64,000 bases of DNA from a bacterium (GCA_021371935.1 JAJFVF010000002.1:372001-436000); one strand, 5' to 3'; positions 34,975 to 44,000 are shown, counted from the first letter of the stretch. Program-made: numbers and translations. The notes: a model not told the origin generated them from the letters alone.

Positions 34975-35676
34975 TTATCCAAAGACTTCAACAGCCGCTG
35001 ATGCAAAGGCCTTCTCGAGAATGACTGGATCAGAAAAGGCCCCTAGTTCCTTCAGCGTAACAATAAAGTCACTATGGCTCCTACCATCTCGATAATCCGG
35101 TTCCTTTGATGGGTACTTCAAAACATCTTCCATCAACTTGCGATCTATATCGACCAGCAGTGTTCCATGCAAAAGTATCGATTTCCACTTGCGAGCCTGT
35201 GCATTACCGGAAACCTTAAGCTCGCCTACAGCAACATCGGATACACCACGCTGCCAGGCGTTCACACCAAATCGAGCAAGGACTTTAATAATCAGATCGG
35301 CACCCTGCCTGAATACTCTGTCCATATCCATCCGGCCACCGCTTGGTGCTGTGTACGAATAGTTGAATACGCCGGGAGTCTGTAGGACTGTCCCGCCGCC
35401 GGTGATTCTTCTGACCCATTCGATTCCACGCTTTCGACATTCATCGAGATTTAGCGCCAGCTCGGGTTTGTCTCCACAACCGAGAACAATAGTAGGACCA
35501 CTGCCCCACCACAATCGTACAGTCCGATTGCCACTTCGAGCAGCGCATTGAGCGAACTGCGCGTCTATCTTCAGGTTTGCATCGACAGAAGGTTCCGACC
35601 AGCGAATTACCTCTAGGTTTCCCGATGAGCAAATATGTCTCATCTGCTGATATTCAACAACATTATCTGGCTGCAT
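34975..35676 (-). CDS. Lipoate-protein ligase/octanoyltransferase family protein
   Basis: 233 residues of the BPL/LPL fold. Visible motifs: 'RRITGGGTV' (89-97) for lipoate/ATP binding, Lys154 in 'GELKVSGNAQ' at the position of the catalytic Lys, and 'LLHGTLL' (168-174). There is no C-terminal accessory domain, so the protein is short like LipM/LplA-single types. The family attaches octanoyl or lipoyl groups to a lysine of carrier domains. It is the last gene of the ArsR operon and overlaps the CcdA-like gene by 14 bases; the likely target is the H-protein domain encoded at 37922-38764. Which reaction it does (ligase or transferase) cannot be told from sequence. A start at 35643 is also possible. 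Confidence 0.85.
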   Translation of the reverse strand: MQPDNVVEYQQMRHICSSGNLEVIRWSEPSVDANLKIDAQFAQCAARSGNRTVRLWWGSGPTIVLGCGDKPELALNLDECRKRGIEWVRRITGGGTVLQTPGVFNYSYTAPSGGRMDMDRVFRQGADLIIKVLARFGVNAWQRGVSDVAVGELKVSGNAQARKWKSILLHGTLLVDIDRKLMEDVLKYPSKEPDYRDGRSHSDFIVTLKELGAFSDPVILEKAFASAAVEVFG

Positions 35677-36361
35677 AAATCAGATAGACTCCACCAAGCA
35701 TTACCAGCACTCCGCATATTCTCTTTACAATATTGGCGCCCTTTGATCTCTCATTCCAATTCAGGTAGTTCTGGACTGCTTCCGTGGAAGTGCCTGCTGC
35801 CACAATAACCGTGCAATGTCCTATTCCATAGACGGCAAGTAACAATGCGGCATAGAAAAAACTGGTAGCTGCGACCTTGAGGGAGAGTGTGAGCACAGGT
35901 GCCATATAGGCAAATGTGCATGGGCCGAGCGCGACTCCAAATACAAGGCCGAGAATGAAAGACGCCGCAAGTCCCTTACGTCTGATGTTTATGCTGCCCG
36001 GACCGGAAAACGGCATCGGGATTATGCCGACCAGGTGCAATCCGACTATGAAAAATACTGCTGCGACAATGTAGTTGCCATACTTGCCTACATCACCCAT
36101 CATTCGACCCATAGCGGCAGTCACTATGCCGATCACCGCTATAGTTATGAGTATCCCAAGTCCGAACAGGAAAGAAAGCCCGAACGCTTTTTTTGTGGTG
36201 AGGTTGCCCTGTTCGCTGATGAAACCAATTATCAGTGGGATACTTGACAGGTGGCAAGGGCTCAGGATCACGCTCAGTATGCCCCAGATGAATGAGGCTC
36301 CCAGCGCAATCGGTACAGCACCCTCCATTGCCTTGGTAAACGTTATAAAAAGATGCTCCAA
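35663..36361 (-). CDS. CcdA/DsbD-like thiol-transporting membrane protein
   Basis: 232 residues with six predicted membrane segments. The paired cysteines of this family are present: Cys36 in 'LSPCHLSSIP' and Cys148 in 'LGPCTFAY'. Proteins of this kind carry reducing power from a cytoplasmic thioredoxin through the membrane to an outside thioredoxin-like protein. The gene directly upstream (36384-36809) encodes such an exported thioredoxin and a small thioredoxin is encoded earlier in the operon, so all three parts of a thiol relay are present. Start ATG at 36361, 22 bases after the previous stop. Confidence 0.88.
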   Translation of the reverse strand: MEHLFITFTKAMEGAVPIALGASFIWGILSVILSPCHLSSIPLIIGFISEQGNLTTKKAFGLSFLFGLGILITIAVIGIVTAAMGRMMGDVGKYGNYIVAAVFFIVGLHLVGIIPMPFSGPGSINIRRKGLAASFILGLVFGVALGPCTFAYMAPVLTLSLKVAATSFFYAALLLAVYGIGHCTVIVAAGTSTEAVQNYLNWNERSKGANIVKRICGVLVMLGGVYLIYAAR

Positions 36362-36383
36362 AATTACTTAACCTCTATTTATA

Positions 36384-36809
36384 TCATTTCTTTGGTTTCG
36401 CCGGCTCTTTCAGTTTTATGCCGTGGTCTTTGAAAGCCTTCACGATATCATCCTTTGAAATAAACCCCGTATGCCGGTATATCTCTTTGCCTTTGGCATC
36501 AAAGAATATTTGAGTTGGAATGCTTTGTATCTTATATTTCTTGGCAGCAGACTGGTCTTTCCAGACATCAATGAACTGAACCTCCAACTGTCCCTTATAC
36601 TCCTTTTTAAGATCATCAAGAACAGGGACCATCATTTTACAGGGTATGCACTTGGTGGCTCCGAGATCAAGGAGCTTCGGAAGTTGTTTGGCGGCAGGTT
36701 TCGCTGGCGGCTTTGGGGCCTTTTTGTCTGCTGCATAGCCGGCGGTGATGGCTGCCATTACTACAATCATCAATATCGCTGAGAATCCTTTGAGCCAGTT
36801 ATTCTTCAT
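36384..36809 (-). CDS. Exported thioredoxin-like protein
   Basis: 141 residues. A signal peptide or anchor (about 5-26) is followed by a Lys/Pro-rich linker and a thioredoxin fold with active site CIPC (Cys54, Cys57) and the cis-Pro stretch 'IQSIPTQIFFD'. It should work outside the cytoplasmic membrane, probably reduced by the CcdA-like protein encoded next. Four bases separate it from the upstream DGC gene. Confidence 0.9.
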   Translation of the reverse strand: MKNNWLKGFSAILMIVVMAAITAGYAADKKAPKPPAKPAAKQLPKLLDLGATKCIPCKMMVPVLDDLKKEYKGQLEVQFIDVWKDQSAAKKYKIQSIPTQIFFDAKGKEIYRHTGFISKDDIVKAFKDHGIKLKEPAKPKK

Positions 36810-36813
36810 TGTT

Positions 36814-37494
36814 CTATTGCCTCCTGTATTTCTTATATGCTGATATCAAAGCTGTCTTGTATACATTCTCTTCTTCAGGCTCGATCTGATGATAGATTTT
36901 TACCGTTTCAAGAAGTTTGTCTCCACACAAATCGTCAGCGGCAAGACCGTTCTCTGCCAGGTGATCGAATATGAGAGACAGTCCAGCAATTGTGACGGGT
37001 CTGCCATCAACTTCAATCACCATACCCGGAAGTGGCTTCGAGCACGCGCACTCGCCAGTATCCGCATTTTCTACCGAGCAGCAGCAATTTTCAGATATGA
37101 TTGAGTCCACTGCTTTCGCAATTTCCTCAGAAACCAGCCAGACTGCTTCTTTATCTGTTTCGGTTTGGCATTTAGCCGACCTGGCACAACACGCACCCTC
37201 GCCGTTTAGTATTTCAGAGACTACTATAGCGGCACTCACCGGCCCGCTGTGTTTTTCAGTGCCTTTCTTTGCGCATAACTTGCTGCATCCATCCACAGTT
37301 ATCGTCGGGTGCTTTGTTGCAAACTCACGCTCCGCTTCATTTCCAGCGAGGAACAATGGCAGGCAGATCGTCACCGTATTATCAGGTCGCATAAGTTCCA
37401 ACACTCTCCGGGTCGCCAGGCGGGATATGGTTCCCTCAGGTATCTCCTCACCACTGCATGATATAATTCCTACTTTGATCTCTCCGTCAGCCAC
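36814..37494 (-). CDS. DGC-domain protein with Cys-rich C-terminal extension
   Basis: 226 residues. The first 110 form a DGC (PF08859-like, 'putative zinc-binding') domain: Cys13 in 'SCSGEE', and Asp-Gly-Cys with Cys70 and Cys74 in 'VDGCSKLC'. A Cys-rich middle ('GACCARSAKC', 'ENCCCSVENADTGECAC') could bind metal or iron-sulfur. The C-terminal 75 residues are a helical domain I do not recognise ('VTIAGLSLIFDHLAENGL'). It is the longest of three DGC proteins here, 2 bases after its neighbour. No DGC protein has a function I can name with confidence; cysteine-based metal or sulfur handling is likely. Confidence 0.75.
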   Translation of the reverse strand: MADGEIKVGIISCSGEEIPEGTISRLATRRVLELMRPDNTVTICLPLFLAGNEAEREFATKHPTITVDGCSKLCAKKGTEKHSGPVSAAIVVSEILNGEGACCARSAKCQTETDKEAVWLVSEEIAKAVDSIISENCCCSVENADTGECACSKPLPGMVIEVDGRPVTIAGLSLIFDHLAENGLAADDLCGDKLLETVKIYHQIEPEEENVYKTALISAYKKYRRQ

Positions 37495-37496
37495 TG

Positions 37497-37907
37497 CTAG
37501 CTCACCTCGCCTTCGCGCTTATTACATATACCCCCGGCTATCTCGCTGACTATCGTCCAGCCGTCGTCAGCTAGCTTAGTTGCAGTGCCGGGCTCGGCAC
37601 CCCGATAATTCTTGAATGCATCCACAACTCTAATTGATCTGACGATCTTGCCTCCAGCCATCTCGACATTCTTAGCTGCACAAAGTTTGGGACAGCCGTC
37701 CACTGTGATGCAATCCATTTTCTTGATTTTTGCGAGTGCCTCTTCATCTCCCGAAACAAGCAGCGCAAGGCACATCGGCTCAAAACTATCCGGCGCCAGT
37801 TCATCCGTCACTGCATATGTGGCTTCACGAGCGATAAGCCCATGCACTTTTCCAATGCCACTGCAGGGCATTACGATTATCTTTTGTTTCTTTACATCTA
37901 TTGTCAC
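37497..37907 (-). CDS. DGC-domain protein
   Basis: 136 residues, essentially a single DGC domain: Cys15 in 'MPCSGIGKVHG', then 'VDGCPKLC' (Cys72, Cys76). Two more cysteines (46, 66) lie near. It starts 14 bases after the stop of the DGC-lipoyl fusion and ends 2 bases before the next DGC gene. Three DGC paralogs in a row point to a multi-protein complex or stepwise transfer. Confidence 0.8.
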   Translation of the reverse strand: MTIDVKKQKIIVMPCSGIGKVHGLIAREATYAVTDELAPDSFEPMCLALLVSGDEEALAKIKKMDCITVDGCPKLCAAKNVEMAGGKIVRSIRVVDAFKNYRGAEPGTATKLADDGWTIVSEIAGGICNKREGEVS

Positions 37908-37921
37908 TTAACAAACCCCTC

Positions 37922-38764
37922 CTAATTCGCTTCAGCGGCTTTCTTTTCGACGATCCTGGAGTAGGCGGCCGCGTCAAGAAGCACTTCTTTATCCGATTCA
38001 AAATCATCAAGTTCGACTTCAGCTATCCAGCCCCTGCCGTATGGATCCTCGTTTACCAACTCGGGTGAATCGACAAGTTCTGTGTTGACTGCTACAATCT
38101 TACCGGATACGGGCGATAAGGCATCCATCATCGATTTTCCTGATTCCAGAGAGCCTACCTCATCAAACTGTTCGATCTCTCTGCCTACCTCGGCAGGCTC
38201 AAAGTAGGTTATGTCGGTCAAATTCTGCTGAACAAAATCCGATACACCAATACGGGCCCTATTGCCGATTACACGAACCCAGCAGTCATTCTCACTAAAC
38301 AGGTAATCATGTGATGGAATCTTAAAAATGAATTTGTCATGGGTGACGGTTATGAAGTCAACTGGGGAGTCAAAACCGGCACTGGCTTCCTCTACAGATA
38401 TCTGTCTCGACACCAAGCACTCTTTGGATAAAAGCTCAATTAGTTGCATCCCCACCGGCCCCAGCCGCAGCGATTTGCCGACTTCCAGACCAGTCGTCTT
38501 CGCCTCCTCCGATATCAGTACCTTATCGTCTACCTTAAGGCCGAGCTTATTGGCGAGCTTTGAGGCGCAACGAGTAGGACAACCATCAACCACCAAGAGC
38601 GACGATTCAGCCAGAGTCTTTTCATATCTGTCGGGAGAGTTGTTGAGCAAAACAGGGCAGATAATCTCCGTCCCTTGTGTTTCAGAGAGCTTTAGTGCCA
38701 GTTCTCGCGCGAGCGATCCAAATTGCTTATCCATACCATTACAAGATAAAACTGCACGCTTCAT
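37922..38764 (-). CDS. DGC domain fused to a lipoyl H-protein domain
   Basis: 280 residues. Residues 1-110 are a DGC domain with Cys8 ('LSCNGMDKQFG') and Cys62/Cys66 ('VDGCPTRC'). Residues about 135-270 match the GcvH/lipoate carrier fold: 'CWVRVIGNRARIGVSDFVQQ', the lipoylation loop 'LESGKSMMD' with Lys210, and 'LSPVSGKIVAVN', 'LVNEDPYGRGWI'. No gcvP, gcvT or lpd gene is in the window, so it is not a glycine-cleavage carrier by context. A lipoate-ligase-like gene lies in the same operon. The dithiolane on Lys210 could exchange with the DGC cysteines of the same chain. Its ATG overlaps the ferredoxin stop by 4 bases. Confidence 0.85.
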   Translation of the reverse strand: MKRAVLSCNGMDKQFGSLARELALKLSETQGTEIICPVLLNNSPDRYEKTLAESSLLVVDGCPTRCASKLANKLGLKVDDKVLISEEAKTTGLEVGKSLRLGPVGMQLIELLSKECLVSRQISVEEASAGFDSPVDFITVTHDKFIFKIPSHDYLFSENDCWVRVIGNRARIGVSDFVQQNLTDITYFEPAEVGREIEQFDEVGSLESGKSMMDALSPVSGKIVAVNTELVDSPELVNEDPYGRGWIAEVELDDFESDKEVLLDAAAYSRIVEKKAAEAN

Positions 38765-39048
38765 TGCTCCCCTTCTTCCTCGCGGATCTGTTTGATCTTT
38801 GCGATGGTCTCAGGTTTGCTGGGAAATGAGATGGCATCCGGGCCGCATGTCTTCGCACATGCTCTGCAAAAGACGACGCAGTTGTGCGGATTTGCGACCA
38901 CCAGCTTGGGATTTTCATCACGCCGCTCAAACACCTGGTGAGGACAAAACTTGTCGCACTCCATGCAAAAGTCACACTTTGAATAGTCGATGGTCGGGCA
39001 CCAGTCTATCTTCTCGCGCTTCACGCCCATGAACGTGTCATCAGCCAT
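38761..39048 (-). CDS. 2[4Fe-4S] ferredoxin
   Basis: 95 residues from the ATG at 39048, chosen for the GGAG four bases upstream; longer versions run deep into the previous gene. Two clusters are expected: Cys25, 28, 31, 35 (C-x2-C-x2-C-x3-C) and Cys57, 61, 64, 68 (C-x3-C-x2-C-x3-C). An additional Cys17 exists. It overlaps the HdrA-like gene by 8 bases and the fusion gene by 4. It likely supplies or takes electrons in this pathway. Confidence 0.9.
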   Translation of the reverse strand: MADDTFMGVKREKIDWCPTIDYSKCDFCMECDKFCPHQVFERRDENPKLVVANPHNCVVFCRACAKTCGPDAISFPSKPETIAKIKQIREEEGEQ

Positions 39049-39418
39049 CCTGCTCCACCCCCATCTCAGAAAGCGCTTTGGACACTTTCTCGACCGCTTC
39101 ATCCGTGGTCATCTCGCGGATATCCAGCGGGATCATGTCAGTTTTGATATCCATTCCTGCAGCTTCAAAGGCGTCACGGAAAAGTTTCATCTGCATATTG
39201 GGAGCGCAGCCGGCGATCACCAGCTTCCTCTTTGCCTTGAGCATATCGGCAAGGAATCGGTCACCATCTTCTTCACAGAGTTGCGGATGAATAAATCCAT
39301 ATTCCACAGGCAGTTCCACACGCACTCTGTTGATGAAGTCCCAGATGTCCATTTTGGCAAATCCAGGACACTTGCCGGTGCATACGCACATAATCAGTCC
39401 AGGCAGTTGATCGGTCAT
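39041..39418 (-). CDS. Stand-alone HdrA N-terminal-like protein
   Basis: 125 residues resembling the N-terminal domain of heterodisulfide reductase subunit A: 'IMCVCTGKCPG' (Cys11, 13, 17), 'HPQLCEEDGDRFL' (Cys48) and 'KLVIAGCAPNMQMKLFRDAFE' region (Cys71). In HdrA this domain precedes the FAD part; here the flavin and ferredoxin parts are absent, while a separate ferredoxin is encoded next. GGAGG stands 7 bases before the ATG, and the start directly abuts the thioredoxin stop. Iron-sulfur binding is plausible. Hydrogenase or reductase subunits are not encoded nearby. Confidence 0.75.
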   Translation of the reverse strand: MTDQLPGLIMCVCTGKCPGFAKMDIWDFINRVRVELPVEYGFIHPQLCEEDGDRFLADMLKAKRKLVIAGCAPNMQMKLFRDAFEAAGMDIKTDMIPLDIREMTTDEAVEKVSKALSEMGVEQDG

Positions 39419-39664
39419 TTAGTCACCTCCAGCAGCAAGGATCAGCTTCTTGATATCTTCAGGGGAAAGCACCCGTCCCGCCGCTTTGACTTCGCCATCG
39501 ATAACCAATCCCGGCGTCATGAGGATATTGAACTTCATGATCTCTTTGATATCCTCAACTTTCTCGATTTCAGCATCTATCCCAACAAGCTCGACGGCTT
39601 TCTTCGCGTTCTCAGCAAGCGTTTTACACTTGGCACAGCCTGTGCCAAGAACCTGTATCTTCAT
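39419..39664 (-). CDS. Small thioredoxin family protein (TM0996 type)
   Basis: 81 residues from the ATG at 39664, where AGGAGG lies four bases upstream; the upstream extension covers the regulatory region. Active site CAKC (Cys10, Cys13) and 'FNILMTPGLVIDGEV' with the cis-Pro. This family ('redox-active disulfide protein 2') often follows ArsR-type regulators and permeases. Cytoplasmic; probable electron donor for the CcdA-like protein. Confidence 0.9.
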   Translation of the reverse strand: MKIQVLGTGCAKCKTLAENAKKAVELVGIDAEIEKVEDIKEIMKFNILMTPGLVIDGEVKAAGRVLSPEDIKKLILAAGGD

Positions 39665-39733
39665 ACAACCTCCTATATATTGGCTAATTTCGCAATCTGC
39701 CAACTAGTCAATAAAATAATATGCGGGTAAGGG

Positions 39734-40060
39734 CTAACATACACAAGATATTATTTGTTCTTTTGTTTTAGCGTCTTCTTTCATCACTGCTTCAATACAA
39801 CTGAAGAACTTGATAATGCAGGGCACGCGCAGGCGATAGAATACCTGCAGACCGACCTTTCGATCATCAACAATCCCTGCATTCTTCATCACGGATAAAT
39901 GCTTGGATACTGTGGAGATATCGGCTCCGACCAATCCGGTGAGTTCACATACACATTTTTCACCTTCGGCAAGCGCATCAACCATCATCAGGCGGCTCGG
40001 GTGAGCTAACGCCTTGATAATCTTTGCTTTCATCTCATATTCTAGCTTGTTTGTATTCAT
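39734..40060 (-). CDS. ArsR family transcriptional regulator
   Basis: 108 residues from the ATG at 40060 (AGGAG close upstream); a TTG at 40096 would add 12 residues but lies inside the likely operator. Winged helix-turn-helix with 'VGADISTVSKHLSVMKNAGIV' as recognition part. Cys36-x-Cys38 in 'GEKCVCEL' is the ArsR-type CxC sensor motif; Cys81, 88, 106 and 108 add thiols. Members sense As(III), metals or persulfides and release DNA. No arsenic genes are near, so a sulfur or redox signal is equally likely. It may bind the TTGG-N8-CCAA elements at 40080 and 40459. Confidence 0.9.
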   Translation of the reverse strand: MNTNKLEYEMKAKIIKALAHPSRLMMVDALAEGEKCVCELTGLVGADISTVSKHLSVMKNAGIVDDRKVGLQVFYRLRVPCIIKFFSCIEAVMKEDAKTKEQIISCVC

Positions 40061-40079
40061 ACGCTCCTGTCGCCTTGTT

Positions 40080-40097
40080 GTTGGCAAGTCAACCAAC
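40080..40097. promoter_or_regulatory. Putative operator 2 (GTTGG-N8-CCAAC)
   Basis: Five-base inverted arms separated by 8 bases, 20 bases upstream of the arsR start. The core TTGG-N8-CCAA is shared with the element at 40459-40480. A third region at 39680-39703 has TTGGC and GCCAA half-sites, but 14 bases apart. Confidence 0.45.
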
Positions 40098-40143
40098 TAT
40101 ATCTCTTATACGAGTAAAGATGTCTTGCGGTTCCTCTGCCGTA

Positions 40144-40410
40144 CTATTTTTCTAGTTCATGCTTTATATGTTGATATTCTTCTTTGGTGATTTCTCCCTC
40201 AGCATATCGACACTTGAGGATTCCTAAAGCATCCGGCATGCCGCAGCTCATCATGCCCTTCATTTTGCCACAAATCTTGCCCATCAGCTTATGCCCTCCG
40301 GCCATCATAATAGCCATCATTGCCGTGCAACAAGCCATACCGCCCAACGCTCCCCAAAGCATGTTGCGAATCCTGTTCGCCCGCTGAGGAGTATCATCAG
40401 ATCGAATCAC
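40144..40410 (-). CDS. Small membrane protein with SHOCT motif
   Basis: 88 residues, GTG start at 40410 with GAGG 10 bases upstream (an ATG at 40362 is possible). One hydrophobic, Met/Gly/Cys-rich segment (about 17-40) and a C-terminal SHOCT-type helix pair ('LKCRYAEGEITKEEYQHIK'). It is the first gene behind the promoter at 40467-40494 and precedes arsR. Cysteines at 26, 27, 47, 56 and 66 could respond to metals or thiols. Function unknown. Confidence 0.7.
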   Translation of the reverse strand: MIRSDDTPQRANRIRNMLWGALGGMACCTAMMAIMMAGGHKLMGKICGKMKGMMSCGMPDALGILKCRYAEGEITKEEYQHIKHELEK

Positions 40411-40458
40411 AGCAATTGCGCCTCACTTCCTGAATGCACATCACTAATATCAACTCTC

Positions 40459-40494
40459 TATTTGGTATGTTAGCCAAATATGCTGTAGTGTCAA
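40459..40494 (-). promoter_or_regulatory. Promoter with overlapping operator 1 (TATTTGG-N8-CCAAATA)
   Basis: Minus-strand TTGACA (40494-40489), 16 bases, TAACAT (40472-40467). A 7-bp inverted repeat with an 8-base spacer (40459-40465 and 40474-40480) covers the -10 box, a position typical for repression. The N8 spacing equals that reported for persulfide-sensing ArsR relatives of the SqrR/BigR type (from memory). Confidence 0.6.
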
Positions 40495-41090
40495 CCTGGT
40501 TTTTGAGAATCCGACGGCGCACAGTCTCAAATTGACCTCAAACAGATGTAAATGATGCATGAACTGTAGGATTTCCTCTCTTAATAAAGTGGTAGAAGAA
40601 ATTACACATCTATGCGATTACTAAGGCCGCGAGGGATGGTGATAAACTTGACAGCTTCTGGTAACACATCCGCACAACCCGCAGACATTGAGAGACCACA
40701 TAGGAAAGTGACGGCTTGACTTGGGACCAAAGTTGATAGTCGTTGAAGATATGTCTTTGCAATGTTCAGACAGTAACCCTGCCAGGATGTAAGTGAGTAG
40801 TAAAAATTGGCTGTAAGGAACTTGAAAAGAAACACTGGTAAGCTTGTTGCTTGCTATATAATGAAATTCAAAAGTTCTAATCGCTATTAGAATTAAGCTC
40901 AATATCCTGTTCGGTTTCTGGTTTATCTATAGTTTTTTCAATAGCTTTGTTTAACAAAGCAGATATTAATTGCCCGTTGACGATCTAGTCATGTAATGAT
41001 ATATTGCAAGCAGCAGAGCTTTTACTTATCTTCTGCAGTTTTACCTCGTTTTTTTGCATTGATCTTCTTACTACTAACATAGAGGGCATT
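40495..41090. other. Intergenic stretch with no recognised gene
   Basis: About 600 bases between the divergent operon promoter and the subtilase start. Short open frames here lack ribosome binding sites and resemble nothing I know. A TTGACA at about 40648 has no fitting -10. I see no convincing element. Confidence 0.5.
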
Positions 41091-44000
41091 ATGGTGAAGA
41101 AAATCCTGTCTGTGATATCAGTGTTTGTCACTCTTTCCTGTTGTTCGACGGCTATTGCGATTGCTTTAGATGACGCTGGGCAGGCAACAAATGCCGAACT
41201 ACAAATGCCGACGTCCAAGCCAAAAACGCAGGGAAGTTCCTCCGAGTTTGTCGCTGGAGAAATAATCGTTAAGTTCAAATCCACCGCGGCAGCGGGTATT
41301 GTCAGCACAGCGCAGAGTATTGAGGCATCGCAGTTAGTACCTTCATTGCAAAGCTTATCGAGGCTGAATACCAGATATAAATTGAAGGAGATGGAAGCCC
41401 TTTTTAAGTCTGTTTCTCGTTCCGAGCAGCGCAAAATCAGTGAAGGAAGAAAAGGTATATTCAAACAGGATTCCACGGAGCAAAGTCGAGGCTTTGAAAA
41501 GATTTTCAAACTCAAATTCGATAAAGATGCCGATGTGCAACGTATTGCCCAAGCTTATGCCCTTAATGAAAACGTCGAGTTTGCCCAACCGAACTATATT
41601 TATAAAGCCGATATGGTCCCAAATGACTACTATTACAACACCGATCTGCAGAATCTGCCAGTTCATTCTTGGTTCCAATCGTATCCTGATCTTTGGGGGA
41701 TCAAGCAAATAGACTGTGAACAAGCATGGGATTATGCACAAGGTGAAGGTGTGGTAGTAGCCGTTGTAGACACTGGTGTAGACCGCAGTCATCCGGATTT
41801 GGCAGACAATATGTGGACCAATTCAAACGAAATTCCCAATAATGGCATTGATGATGACGACAATGGCTATGTGGATGATGTTTTCGGCTGGAATTTCTGC
41901 AACAATACAAATGACCCGAGTGATGACTATGGTCATGGCACACACTGTGCCGGCACTATTGCAGCGATAGGCAATAACAGCATAGGCGTCATCGGTGTTG
42001 CTCCACAAGCAAAGATTATGGCACTCAAATTCCTCAGTTCAAGCGGTTCGGGAACCAGCGATAATGGCGCTCTTGCAATTTGCTATGCCGCTGACAACGG
42101 TGCAAAAGTAATAAGCAATTCCTGGGGGTCTGATGGTACCACATCTAATCCTGTGATTGAAAATGCAATAGATTATGCAAGATCACTGGGATGTGTAGTA
42201 GTTGTGTCTGCCGGCAACTCAAATCATGATGTTGCCAACGCTTCACCGGCAGGTTATGCACCTGCAGTTACCGTGGCCGCACTAGATTATCAAGATTGCA
42301 GGGCTTATTTCTCGAATTTTGGCAGCGGTGTGGATGTTAGCGCTCCTGGCGTCGATATCCTTTCGCTCAGAGCCAGTGAAACAGATATATATAAAAATGG
42401 CGGAAGCCAAGTAGTCGACAGCATCTATTATAGAGCAAGTGGAACGAGTATGGCCTGCCCACATGTGTCGGGAGCAGTTGCCGTGATAATGTCAAGCCAT
42501 CCGGATTGGACCAGTGACAAGGTTGAAGAATTTCTGACACATACCTGCGACTGTATTGATGAAACCAACCATGATTATGTGGGTTTGCTTGGATATGGCA
42601 GAGTTAACCTGTCAAATGCGATATTGACCGATAGCTCACAACCGAACCTGAACATATCACGGATTGATACAAACGAATTATCCGGGAACCTGGACGGTAA
42701 GATTGATCCTGGCGAATCAATTGTAATGAATCTAACTCTGAAAAACATCTGGCAGGATGCGAGCGGTATCTCGGCATTAATCTCCTCGACCGATCCATAC
42801 GTAACCATTACGTCCGCAGAAGCGATATATGGCAGCATTGAAGAAGGACAAACCGCGAGCGAAGACTACTCTTTCACCGTATCTGCGGATGCGCCATATG
42901 GCCATTCTCTTGATTTCAGTCTTGAGATTACGGCGGATGATGATTACTCGGTCACTCGGCATATAGGTATTATGATTCCATGGCCTGTGAGATCAGGATG
43001 GCCTAAGAATATTGTGCCCAGCAGTATAACTCCAGTGGATGTCGATGGGGACGGAATCAAAGAAGTGATTATAACAGGCGAAGATATGCTCGGCATATAT
43101 ACCGCTGCTGGCACCTCATATAGCTCTGTGTGGCCCATGAGTGTTCCGAGCATTCGGCATGATCCAAGCATCGGTGACATAGATGGCGACGGTCAGGCAG
43201 AAATTGTGTATCCCACGTTAGGCGCTAGCGGCAGCCGGTCCAAAATCTATGCATATAAGCTTGACGGAACTTTTGTTCAGGGATTTCCTGTACAGATGCA
43301 AAAAACATCGGATATCAGCCAGGTGGTTTTAGCGGATATTGACATGACCTCGCCCGGCTTGGAACTGGTGCTGACAACCGAGTATTACGGAAGTTCAACT
43401 ACTGCGAGTAGTGCGGCATTATATGTGCTCTACGGAAACGGCCAGGTGAAGAGTGGGTTCCCCTATCAGTTCGGCAATGCGGATACCGTATTTTATGATG
43501 CCAACGGGTCTATTGCTGTGGGAGATATAGATAACGATGGCAAGCCAGAGATAGTGGTTGGTGCATATGAACCGGAGTGTGCGAAGTTCTACGCTTTTGA
43601 TACCGATGGGCAGATCAAGGATGGGTGGTCATGCACTTTTTCGGATAATATGAAGCCTATGAATATTGTAATGGGTGATCTGGATAATGACGGCAAGAAA
43701 GAGATTGTTATTTGCACGGCGATAAACACGGTTGTTCTCACTAACGATGGGCAGCTATACAACTCAAATTGGAATAATATACAAATTCCCGGCTCTTCGC
43801 TTGCTTTGGGCGATTTGGACGGAGATGGCGACCTGGAGATTGTCATTGGTGCCGGTCTCAAATTAATCTATGCGTTTCATCATGATGGCACACCAGTAAA
43901 CGGATGGCCTGTGGACAGCAAGGGATACAGTAATTTTGCTGGAGCTGTGGTGGGAGCTATTGGTGATATCGACAATGATAGGGAGATGGAAGTAATTACT

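Noticed and set aside
37922-38764. GcvH of the glycine cleavage system
   Set aside because: The H-domain is fused to a DGC domain and no gcvP, gcvT or dihydrolipoamide dehydrogenase gene is near.
34975-40410. Arsenic resistance operon
   Set aside because: An ArsR regulator and thioredoxin are present, but no arsB, acr3, arsC, arsA or arsM is found; the gene set points to lipoate and redox chemistry.
40602-40902. Two overlapping short open frames on the minus strand
   Set aside because: No ribosome binding site, no recognisable protein features, and they occupy the same DNA in different frames.
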